Below are positions 8,232 through 15,896 of a stretch of 64,000 nucleotides of DNA, piece after piece (the stretch's first letter is position 1; each line of letters starts with the position of its first letter). The notes under the pieces were generated by a model. That model was not told the DNA's origin and made no database searches. It worked only from the letters and a program-made list of their open reading frames with translations. Source of the stretch: Achromobacter sp. Root83 (GTDB lineage Bacteria > Pseudomonadota > Gammaproteobacteria > Burkholderiales > Burkholderiaceae_B); assembly GCF_001428845.1 (NCBI RefSeq), contig NZ_LMIU01000022.1, positions 186,001-250,000 of the forward strand, given 5' to 3'. Made by a program: the position numbers and the translations under genes.

Positions 8232-10334
8232 ATGTCGACCCCTGTCCTGCGCAAACTTGCGTCCAGTCTTACTCTCAGCGCCCTCGGGCTGTCCGTGGCC
8301 CTTGCCCAGGACGCGCCCTCGCTGGCGCCCGTGCTGGTGCACGGGCTGAGCCTCCCGCGCGCCCTCGAACCCAATGTGCAGCGGTCCCAAGCCGAACTGC
8401 AGGCCGTGCCCGGCGGCACCAACCTCATCCAGCCGCAGCAGGAAGTGCGCCTGACGACGCTGCGCGATGCGCTCGACTACCAGCCCGGCGTAATCGTGCA
8501 GGAATTCTTCGGCGGGCTGGACCAGCCGCGCCTGAACATCCGAGGCTCGGGTATCCAAAGCAATCCGCTTTCCCGGGGCATCCTGCTGATGCAGGACGGC
8601 CTGCCTCTCAACGACGCCGACGGCTCGTTCATCATCAGCCTGCTCGAACCGCGCAACACGGGCATCATCACCGTGCGGCGGGGCGCCAACGCCCTGGCCC
8701 CTGGCGCCAGCACCCTGGGCGGCGAGGTCGACTTCCAATCCCTCACCGGCACCCAGGGCGACTTCATCCGCCTGGGCGGCGGCAGCTTCGGCACGCGCAA
8801 CGTAACGCTGGCCAAAGGCTTCGAGGACGACCGCGCGGACGGCCGGTTCAGCTTCGGCTACGACAAGTCCGACGGCTACCGCCACCACTCCGAATCGGAG
8901 CGCACCAGCTTCCAGGGCAACGTCGGATTCCGCCGCGGCGCTTTCGAAAACCGCACCTATCTTTCCTATACCGACCTGAAGTTCGACATCCCGCAGCCCA
9001 TCCCGAAGGCGCGCATGCTCGAGGACCCGCGCAGCGTGCTGGGCGACGGCAAGACACCGCAGGATCTGGCCAACAACGTCTACCTGCGCGACCCGCACCG
9101 CGACACCACCCAGTTCCGCCTGGCGAACCGCAGCTTCTGGGGGACCGAAAACCTCAACCAGACCGCCGGCGTCTACTGGCAACACACGAAGGACGACTTC
9201 ACCAACCCGCAAGTCGCCAACCTGACGGACGGCGACACCTACGGCCTGCTGTGGCAACTGGCCGGCAAGCTGGGCACGGTGAACTACCGGGTGGCGCTGG
9301 ACTGGCAGCGCAGCGACATGGACCGCGATCTGGTGGCGATCCGCCCGGCCGACGGCCAGCGGCTGCAGCGCTTCGGCGCCTACGACCTGCGCGCCGAGAA
9401 CCGCAGCGCCATGGTCGGGCTGGACTGGCACCTGACGCCGCAGTTCAGCGTGGTCGGCGACCTGAAGTACACCGAGGCGGTGCGCGACGCGCACGAACAG
9501 AACAGCGGCAAGACGCTGGATCAGGACTGGCGCTACGCCACGCCGAAGCTCGGCATCATCTGGCAGCCCGCCGCCTCCCAGCGCTGGTACGCAAACGTCA
9601 GCCGCAGCAACGAGGCGCCCACTTTCTGGGAAATCGTGAACGGCGAAGTGTCCGCCCCCATGAATCCCGCCACCGCCAGCACGTCCGTGAGCCAGCTGGA
9701 CCTGCAGCGCGCCCTTACCTATGAAGTGGGCGGCGACGGCACCTTCACCGTGGCCGGGCGCGACCAGCAGTGGAGCGTGTCGCTGTACCGCAGCAAGGTC
9801 GACGACGAGCTGATGTCCGTCACCAACGAAAACGGCACGCCCGCCGGCACCTACAACTACAACGGCCGCACGCGCCATCAAGGCATCGAGGCCGGGCTCT
9901 CCGGCACGCTGCCCTCGCCCGGCGCCGGCATGTTCGACTACCGCATCGCCTACACGCTCAGCGACTTCCGTTTCCGCAATGGCCAATACGAAGGCAACCG
10001 CATCGCCGGCGTGCCGCGCCACCTGCTCAGCGCCGAACTGATGTACCGCATCGGCGGACTGCGCCTGGGTCCGAACCTGCGCTGGCTGATGAGCGACACC
10101 GAAACCAACCATGCCAACGCGCCGGGCACCCAGCAGGAGGCCTACGCGCTGCTCGGCTTCAAGATCGCCTACGAGTATGACGCGCACTGGAGCGGCTATG
10201 TGACGGCCGACAACCTCACCGACAAGACCTACGCCAGCAGCTACGCCATCCGCAACACCGCCACCCCCGCCATGCCCATCTTCCTGCCGGGAAATGGCCG
10301 GGCGTTCAGCGCCGGGCTGGCTTACAAGTTCTGA
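8232..10334 (+). CDS. TonB-dependent outer-membrane receptor
   Basis: A 700-residue outer-membrane receptor with an N-terminal signal peptide (cleavage near ALA-Q, residue ~25), a plug domain (~45-160, with RLNIRGSGIQSNPLSRGILL and NTGIITVRRGANAL) and a 22-strand barrel ending in the classical aromatic terminus SAGLAYKF. It has no STN signalling domain. The plug and length fit the FecA-like general class, but no substrate-specific motif is recognised. It lies 63 bp after the CopD-like gene on the same strand, so outer- and inner-membrane steps of one uptake route are probably encoded together. Confidence 0.88.
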   Translation: MSTPVLRKLASSLTLSALGLSVALAQDAPSLAPVLVHGLSLPRALEPNVQRSQAELQAVPGGTNLIQPQQEVRLTTLRDALDYQPGVIVQEFFGGLDQPRLNIRGSGIQSNPLSRGILLMQDGLPLNDADGSFIISLLEPRNTGIITVRRGANALAPGASTLGGEVDFQSLTGTQGDFIRLGGGSFGTRNVTLAKGFEDDRADGRFSFGYDKSDGYRHHSESERTSFQGNVGFRRGAFENRTYLSYTDLKFDIPQPIPKARMLEDPRSVLGDGKTPQDLANNVYLRDPHRDTTQFRLANRSFWGTENLNQTAGVYWQHTKDDFTNPQVANLTDGDTYGLLWQLAGKLGTVNYRVALDWQRSDMDRDLVAIRPADGQRLQRFGAYDLRAENRSAMVGLDWHLTPQFSVVGDLKYTEAVRDAHEQNSGKTLDQDWRYATPKLGIIWQPAASQRWYANVSRSNEAPTFWEIVNGEVSAPMNPATASTSVSQLDLQRALTYEVGGDGTFTVAGRDQQWSVSLYRSKVDDELMSVTNENGTPAGTYNYNGRTRHQGIEAGLSGTLPSPGAGMFDYRIAYTLSDFRFRNGQYEGNRIAGVPRHLLSAELMYRIGGLRLGPNLRWLMSDTETNHANAPGTQQEAYALLGFKIAYEYDAHWSGYVTADNLTDKTYASSYAIRNTATPAMPIFLPGNGRAFSAGLAYKF

Positions 10335-10342
10335 CCATGGCG

Positions 10343-10369
10343 CGGGCAGACCCAGAAGCGGTCTGCCCG
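10343..10369 (+). terminator. Hairpin after the TonB-receptor gene
   Basis: A perfect 10-bp stem (CGGGCAGACC at 10343-10352, GGTCTGCCCG at 10360-10369) with a 7-nt loop starts nine bases after the receptor stop. The following T-run is poor (TTCCCG), so termination strength is uncertain, but position and symmetry support an operon end. Confidence 0.55.
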
Positions 10370-10473
10370 TTCCCGAAAATGTGGCATGAATCGCCGTGCC
10401 ACTGCCCCCATAAACTCCACGTTCAGTCGCGGCCGGCGTATCGGCCGGGACGTTCATTCGCGTGGAGTCAATC

Positions 10474-11682
10474 ATGAGCACATCGCCGGCAGGGCTTCGA
10501 CCCGCCGATTTCCTGTCGCCCGCCGTCGCGGCGATGATTTCGGTGCTGGTCAATTACGGCGGGACCTTCGTGCTGGTGTTCCAGGCCGCCGCGCTTGCCG
10601 GACTGACGCCCGCGCAGACGGCCTCCTGGGTGTGGTCGGTGTCCGTGGGCGTCGGCCTGACCGGCGCCTGGCTCAGCTATCGCTACAAAGCGCCCATCAT
10701 CACGGCCTGGTCGACGCCGGGAGCCGCGTTTCTGGCCACCGTCATGCCGTTCACTCCGTATCCCGAGGTCATCGGCGCGTATATCCTGTCGGCGCTCGGC
10801 TTCGTCATCCTGGGCCTGTCCGGCGCCTTCGACAAGCTGGTTCGCATGATCCCTGGCGGCATTGCCGCCGGCATGCTGGCGGGCATTCTGCTGCAGTTCG
10901 GGGTCAATGCCTTCGGCGGCGCCAGCGCCGATCCGCTGCTGGTGATCGTGCTGGTGCTCTCGTACGCGCTGCTCAGGCGGTTCACCTCAAGGTTCGCCGT
11001 GGTCGGCATTCTGGTCATCGGCCTGGCGCTGCTGATCGCGCAGGACCGGATCGACTTCTCCGCCATCCAGCTCACCCTGGCCACGCCGGTTTTCGAAATG
11101 CCCCGGTTCTCCCTGAATGCCGCGCTGGGCGTCGCCCTGCCGCTCTTCATCATCACCCTGACGGGCCAGTACATGCCGGGCATGCTGGTATTGCGCCACG
11201 ATGGCTTCAAGACCAGCGCGAACCCCATCCTGGCCGTCACCGGCCTGGGTTCGCTGATCATGGCCCCATTCGGCGCGCACGCGTTCAACGTGGCGGCGAT
11301 CACGGCGGCCATCTGCACCGGCAGGGACGCGCACGAAGATCCGCGCAAGCGCTACCTCGCGGGCCTGGCCTGCGGCCTGTTCTATGTCCTGGTCGGAACA
11401 TTCGGCGTCACGCTGGCCGCGCTGTTCATGGTGCTGCCCAAGGCATTCATCACCACGCTCGCGGGCCTTGCCCTGCTGGGCGCCATCGGCGGCAGCCTGT
11501 CCAATGCCATGGCCGACGCCCGCACCCGGGAAACCGCGCTCATTACCTTCCTGGCCACCGCCGCGAACGTCACCTTGCTTGGCGTGGGCGGCGCGTTCTG
11601 GGGACTGGCCGCGGGTCTGACCGCGCACCTGCTGATCCATGGCGGCCACCGCACGTTGATCGGCGGCCCCGCCAAGCCCTAG
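10474..11682 (+). CDS. benE: BenE-family benzoate/H+ symporter
   Basis: A 402-residue inner-membrane transporter with about 11-12 hydrophobic segments. It is recognised as BenE by the pattern YRYKAPIITAWSTPGAAFLA near residue 70 and LTGQYMPGMLVLRHDGF near residue 235. BenE proteins import benzoate or related aromatic acids with protons, but there is no benzoate-degradation gene nearby, so the substrate is open. The start at 10474 has a GGAG 7 bases upstream; a Met codon four residues earlier is less well placed. It converges with the MocR-type regulator gene. Confidence 0.85.
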   Translation: MSTSPAGLRPADFLSPAVAAMISVLVNYGGTFVLVFQAAALAGLTPAQTASWVWSVSVGVGLTGAWLSYRYKAPIITAWSTPGAAFLATVMPFTPYPEVIGAYILSALGFVILGLSGAFDKLVRMIPGGIAAGMLAGILLQFGVNAFGGASADPLLVIVLVLSYALLRRFTSRFAVVGILVIGLALLIAQDRIDFSAIQLTLATPVFEMPRFSLNAALGVALPLFIITLTGQYMPGMLVLRHDGFKTSANPILAVTGLGSLIMAPFGAHAFNVAAITAAICTGRDAHEDPRKRYLAGLACGLFYVLVGTFGVTLAALFMVLPKAFITTLAGLALLGAIGGSLSNAMADARTRETALITFLATAANVTLLGVGGAFWGLAAGLTAHLLIHGGHRTLIGGPAKP

Positions 11683-11724
11683 CGGCCCCCCGCCCGCGCC
11701 GGCCGCGTCGCTGGCCGAAGCCCG

Positions 11725-13221
11725 TCAGCGCGTTCTCAGGGCAGCGCCCAGGCGCAGCACGGCGGCTTCTATCTCGTGGCCCGCCAAGGACGCATAGCCC
11801 AGCAGCCAGCCCTGCATCCGGTCCGTGCCGGCGTACAGCCGGCTGATCCCGGGCAACAGCACACCGGCCGCCGCGGCCCGCCGGATGGTCTGTTCCTCGG
11901 TCCATCCGCGCTCCAGCAGGCACGGCACCTGAAGGCCGCCCGCCGGCCTGACCGCGGTGGCGATGCCGGCAAGATGCCTGCCTATCGAATCCAGCATGGT
12001 TTCCCTGCGCGACGCGTACAGCTTGCGCATCGCGCGCACATGGGCGTTGTAGTGGCCGTCGTCCATGAAGCGGGCCAGCGTAAGCTGCGCAATTTGCGGC
12101 GTGTGCCCGTCCATGACGCTGCGCGCGCGGGAAAACGCGCCAACCAGTTCAGGCGGCAGAACCAGGTATCCCATCCGCAGGCCCGGGTGCAGCGTCTTGC
12201 TGAAGGTGCCGACATACAAGGTTCTTTGGTAGCAGTCCACGCCCTGCACGCACGCCGTCGGCAGTCCGTCGTAGTGGAACTCGCTGTCGTAGTCGTCCTC
12301 GATGATCCAGCCGCCGTTGCCGCCGGCCCAGCGCGTCAATTCCAGCCTGCGTGCCAGCGACAACGTCGCGCCGGTGGGGTACTGATGCGAAGGCGTCACG
12401 TAGACGCAGTTGGCGCCGCTGCGATCGGCCCGCAGCAGGTCCGTGCGTATCCCTTGCGCGTCCACGTCGATCGGCACGACACGGGCCTCGGCGGCTTCGA
12501 ACGCCTTCCTGGCGCCAAAGTAGCCGGGGTTCTCCATCAGGATGGGCTTGCCGGCGTCCACCAGCAATTGCGCGCACAGGAACAGCGCTTGCCGGGCGCT
12601 GCTCAGCACCAGCACCTGTCCCGCCGACACCACGGCGCCGCGCTCAAGATTCAGGTGGGCGGCAATCGCCTTGCGCAGCGGCTCGGCGCCCTGCGGGTCG
12701 CCATGCAGCAGCACGTTGGCGCGATGGTCCTTCATCACCTGGCGTTGCAGCCGTTCCCAGACGTCGGTCGGGAAGGTCCGGGTTTCGGGCAGGCCGGTGG
12801 CGAACGCCTTGACCGTCTGCTGGTCGGCAACGCCGCCGCTGCCGAAGATCGTCCGGCCGCGCCGGCTCAGGCCCGTTCCCGGCTCCGCGGCCGCGCGGCG
12901 CGCATCGCCGGGCCTGGTCCCGCGTCCGGCGCCCCGCAACTGGGCGCCCACCGCGTCGGACACGTAGCTGCCCGAGCCCTCGCGCCGGACGATGTAGCCA
13001 TCGCGGTGCAACTGTACGTAGGCATTCTCGACGGTGTCGCGGGCCACGCCCAACGAGAGCGCCAGGCCGCGCGTGGCGGGCAGTCTGACGCCCGGGCCCA
13101 GCGCCCCGCCCAGGATCAGGGCGCGCAGCGCGCGCTGTATGCGCTGATGCAGGTCCAGTTGCTGGAACTCGGCATCGCCCATCCGCATCTTCAGCGTTTC
13201 AAGTTCGAATGTTCTTGCCAT
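11725..13221 (-). CDS. MocR/PdxR-type regulator (GntR winged helix + aminotransferase fold)
   Basis: A 498-residue regulator. Residues ~25-95 form a GntR winged helix (RIQRALRALILGGALGPGVRL, then VARDTVENAYVQLHRDGYIV). Residues ~135-498 are a fold-type I aminotransferase domain with the PLP lysine in GTFSKTLHPGLRMGYL. Members bind PLP and usually control vitamin B6, GABA, taurine or other amino-compound genes. It lies downstream of, and on the same strand as, the response regulator (78-bp gap), and converges with the BenE gene; no obvious target gene is adjacent. Confidence 0.88.
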   Translation of the reverse strand: MARTFELETLKMRMGDAEFQQLDLHQRIQRALRALILGGALGPGVRLPATRGLALSLGVARDTVENAYVQLHRDGYIVRREGSGSYVSDAVGAQLRGAGRGTRPGDARRAAAEPGTGLSRRGRTIFGSGGVADQQTVKAFATGLPETRTFPTDVWERLQRQVMKDHRANVLLHGDPQGAEPLRKAIAAHLNLERGAVVSAGQVLVLSSARQALFLCAQLLVDAGKPILMENPGYFGARKAFEAAEARVVPIDVDAQGIRTDLLRADRSGANCVYVTPSHQYPTGATLSLARRLELTRWAGGNGGWIIEDDYDSEFHYDGLPTACVQGVDCYQRTLYVGTFSKTLHPGLRMGYLVLPPELVGAFSRARSVMDGHTPQIAQLTLARFMDDGHYNAHVRAMRKLYASRRETMLDSIGRHLAGIATAVRPAGGLQVPCLLERGWTEEQTIRRAAAAGVLLPGISRLYAGTDRMQGWLLGYASLAGHEIEAAVLRLGAALRTR

Positions 13222-13299
13222 CTTTCTGTCCGGCCCTGGTGAATCGGCTTGCAGAAGCAGGTGCCGGAAATAATCAATAAATGCGGCAGGTATTATTTA

Positions 13300-13914
13300 T
13301 CAAGTTTGAATTCCCTGCTTTCGTGCATATTCAAACAGGTTCGACACCGACTCCAGGCCAAGTTTCTGCAGCATCCTGGTTTTATGCGTGCTGACGGTTT
13401 TGGAACTCAGGCAGAGACCATCGGCGATTTCACTATTGGTCTTTCCGCGCAGGATCAGATGCATGACCTGCCGTTCGCGGCGCGATAAGTCAGGAATCTT
13501 TCCGACGATCCGCTCCTGCTTCTGCTTCAGCAATTCCATCGGAAAGAAAGCATAGCCCGCCAGCACGGCATCGATGGCCCGGCGTATCTCGAACATATCC
13601 GATGTCTTGTAAAGCAGGCCCGACACGCCGGCGTTCACGCACTGCTCGGCAACTTCGCTCGCATAGTTTCCGGTCAGGACAAGAATCTTGGTGCCTTCGC
13701 TGCGCGCGTGAATACCATCGATGACTTCCAGGCCCGACACGCTGTCTTCAAGCATCAGATCCAGGATCAGCAGATCCGGCTTGTGATGGTGCGCCAGGCG
13801 GATCGCATGTGCGCCGCTTCCCGTTTCGGCCAGGACCCGATAATCACTTTCCAGGCTTGACCGTATCGCTACCCGGATCAGTGGATGGTCATCAACGATG
13901 ATTATTGTTTGCAT
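13300..13914 (-). CDS. NarL/FixJ-family response regulator (FimZ/BvgA-like)
   Basis: A 204-residue two-domain regulator. The receiver domain has the acidic pair D8-D9, phospho-acceptor D52 (LLILDLML), a T in LVLTGNYAS and the conserved K in LLYKTSD. The LuxR-type HTH at ~140-200 reads LSRRERQVMHLILRGKTNSEIADGL. No sensor kinase gene is present in the window, so the partner is elsewhere. It is divergent from the fimbrial operon across a 419-bp region; similar proteins (FimZ in Salmonella, BvgA in Bordetella) activate fimbriae, so control of the adjacent fimbriae is likely but inferred. Confidence 0.88.
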   Translation of the reverse strand: MQTIIIVDDHPLIRVAIRSSLESDYRVLAETGSGAHAIRLAHHHKPDLLILDLMLEDSVSGLEVIDGIHARSEGTKILVLTGNYASEVAEQCVNAGVSGLLYKTSDMFEIRRAIDAVLAGYAFFPMELLKQKQERIVGKIPDLSRRERQVMHLILRGKTNSEIADGLCLSSKTVSTHKTRMLQKLGLESVSNLFEYARKQGIQT

Positions 13915-14333
13915 ATATAGACCGCGCTAATCAGAAATAATTGCGTGCCAGTCAATAATAAGCAACAGGAACAGCCACTACTTATAAGCTGGTATCGCTC
14001 GCTTCCCGTCTATTGCGGCCCTGCACAGGTGCGAGAGGATACGCGCTAACTGCCGCCCGGTTATCGCCAGATACCAATTTGCGAATTTTCCTCAGCCGGG
14101 CCAAGCCATATTCCCACAAAGTTGCAGACAATTCGAGCATTACAAAGGGAGCCAGGCCGATACCGCCCGTTGACCCGAATGTCGACAATGCACTGTCCGC
14201 AATCAATGCAGACAACACAAACCCAACGTGACCTTCTCTGCGGATCGCAGTACCGCAGGTAAATCGATATCCATCGCCAAGAGGGTCTTGCCAGTTTGGC
14301 ACGTTCAATTTCGGAATCAATGAGGTGTTTTAC
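13915..14333. promoter_or_regulatory. Divergent regulatory region between response regulator and fimbrial operon
   Basis: A 419-bp stretch without a convincing gene. It is more AT-rich than its neighbours. It has a perfect inverted repeat CTGCGG-N9-CCGCAG (14238-14258) and a second one, TGCCA-gtt-TGGCA (14289-14301), close to the pilin start. Short open frames here lack a ribosome site and family features. No homopolymer tract of the Bordetella fim type is seen, so slipped-strand phase variation is not supported. Confidence 0.45.
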
Positions 14334-14882
14334 ATGAAGAAAACTTTCATCGCGGCGGTGATCGCCTCGGTATCGAGCATCGCAACGTTGGGCGTCGCCC
14401 ACGCCGAGGACGGCACGATCGACTTCACCGGCGAAATCGTGACCAACACTTGCACCATCGGCGGGGCCGGCAAGAACTTCAGCGTGGCCTTGCCGCCCGT
14501 GTCGACGACCTCGCTGGCTGCCGGCGGACAGACCGCGGGCACCACCGGCTTTGCCATCGAGCTGATCAACTGCGATCCGAAGAGCGGTCAGGTCACCGCG
14601 TTTTTCGAAGCGGACGCCGGCGTGGACATGAACAGCGGCCGCCTGAAAAACCTGACGCCCACTCCGGTCGGCGCGGGGAACGTCCAGGTTGAACTGCTGA
14701 ACGAGAACTTCGGCCCGATCAAGATCGGCGCCCCCGTCAACCTGCAGAACCTGGTGTACGCCGACATCGACACCGTCACCGGCGGCGCCAAGCTGCAGTA
14801 CTTCGCCCGCTACTACGCAACGGCCCTGGCCGAAGCGGGCGACGTGGACGCCAAGGCGCGCTACACGCTCACCTACCAGTAA
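14334..14882 (+). CDS. Type 1-like fimbrial major subunit
   Basis: A 182-residue secreted pilin. The signal peptide is MKKTFIAAVIASVSSIATLG ending at AHA-E (residue ~24). The mature start EDGTIDFTGEIVTNTCTIGG carries the first Cys of the pilin disulfide and the second is in INCDPKSG; the C-terminus RYTLTYQ is the usual beta strand. The start at 14334 has GAGGTG six bases upstream; an ATG three codons earlier is less well placed. It is the first gene of a chaperone/usher operon, and its product is probably polymerised by the usher at 15897. Confidence 0.88.
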   Translation: MKKTFIAAVIASVSSIATLGVAHAEDGTIDFTGEIVTNTCTIGGAGKNFSVALPPVSTTSLAAGGQTAGTTGFAIELINCDPKSGQVTAFFEADAGVDMNSGRLKNLTPTPVGAGNVQVELLNENFGPIKIGAPVNLQNLVYADIDTVTGGAKLQYFARYYATALAEAGDVDAKARYTLTYQ

Positions 14883-14995
14883 GCCTACGCGCGGACACCG
14901 GCGCCGACAGGCGCCGGTTGGGAAGCGGGCCGCGCCTTGCCGCGCGCCCTGCTTCCCCGCATTCATATCCAATCAGTCTTGTCAGGAGCAGCACC

Positions 14996-15760
14996 GTGTG
15001 GCGCATTCTTCATAAAACGGCAGCGGTCGCGGGCATCGCCCTCATCCTCGCGCTGCACGGCGGCAACGCCGTGGCCAGCATCGTCATCACGGGCACGCGG
15101 GTCATCTATCCCGAGAACCAGCGTGAAGTGTCGGTGAGCCTGACGAACAATGGCCAATCGCCCGCCCTGGTGCAGGCGTGGCTGGACCGCGGAGACCCCA
15201 ACGCCTCGCCCGAAACGATCGATGTGCCGTTCATGATCACGCCGACCATGTTCCGCCTCGACGCCTCGCGCGGCCAGGTCATCCGCCTGATCTATTCCAA
15301 AGAGCCGCAGCCGGCCGACAAGGAAACCCTGTACTGGCTGAATGTCCTGGAGATCCCGCCCCGCGCCGCCGGCGACCAGCCCAGCGCCAACAAGCTGCAA
15401 CTGGCGATACGCACGCGCATCAAGGTGATGTTCCGGCCCGTCGGCCTGGCCGGGCGTCCCGAGGAATCGCCCGCGAAGGTGACCTGGTCGGTCGTGCCCG
15501 CGCCCGAAGGCAAGGGCTATCTGCTGAAGGGCACGAACCCGACGCCCTATTTCGTCAACCTGTCGCGCGTGTCGATCCAGACCGACGGCAAGACCTATCC
15601 CGCCGGCGCCGGCCATATCGCGCCGGGAGATTCCCAGGTGTTCTCGCTGCATGCGCTGCCCAAGGTCCCCAATGCCGGAGCGACGGTGCTCTATACGGCC
15701 TTGAACGACTACGGCGCCGGTGTCGACGCCAGCGCCATCGTCGACACCGTGCAGCGATAA
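14996..15760 (+). CDS. Periplasmic fimbrial chaperone (PapD-like)
   Basis: A 254-residue chaperone that captures pilin subunits in the periplasm. The N-terminal domain has TRVIYPENQREVSVSLTNNG and a Pro-Phe-rich ITPTMFRLDASRGQVIRLIY F1/G1 region; the C-terminal half has NKLQLAIRTRIKVMFRP. These match the FGS PapD family in order and length. A GTG start at 14996 is chosen because AGGAGC lies 6 bases upstream and it yields a clean signal peptide (MWRILHKTAAVAGIALILA, cleavage near AVAS). Sequence between 14918 and 14995 in frame is not pilin- or chaperone-like. Confidence 0.87.
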   Translation: MWRILHKTAAVAGIALILALHGGNAVASIVITGTRVIYPENQREVSVSLTNNGQSPALVQAWLDRGDPNASPETIDVPFMITPTMFRLDASRGQVIRLIYSKEPQPADKETLYWLNVLEIPPRAAGDQPSANKLQLAIRTRIKVMFRPVGLAGRPEESPAKVTWSVVPAPEGKGYLLKGTNPTPYFVNLSRVSIQTDGKTYPAGAGHIAPGDSQVFSLHALPKVPNAGATVLYTALNDYGAGVDASAIVDTVQR

Positions 15761-15896
15761 GCGGCGGCCGACGGCCGGCCCGTTCCCTCCAAACGTAGTG
15801 CCTGTCCGCGCCCCTTGGCGCGCGGCCGAGACGCGTGTTGCCCGGCGGATAGCCTCGCTCTCCGCGCAAACCATCCCACCCACGGACGTTAGCCCA

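Noticed and set aside
7854..10553. An 899-residue open frame on the minus strand opposite the TonB receptor
   Set aside because: It is antisense to a receptor with clear motifs; composition is Ala/Val/His-rich, with no domain.
13982..14320. A 112-residue minus-strand frame in the fimbrial control region
   Set aside because: No ribosome site or family features; it ends and begins inside the divergent promoter region.
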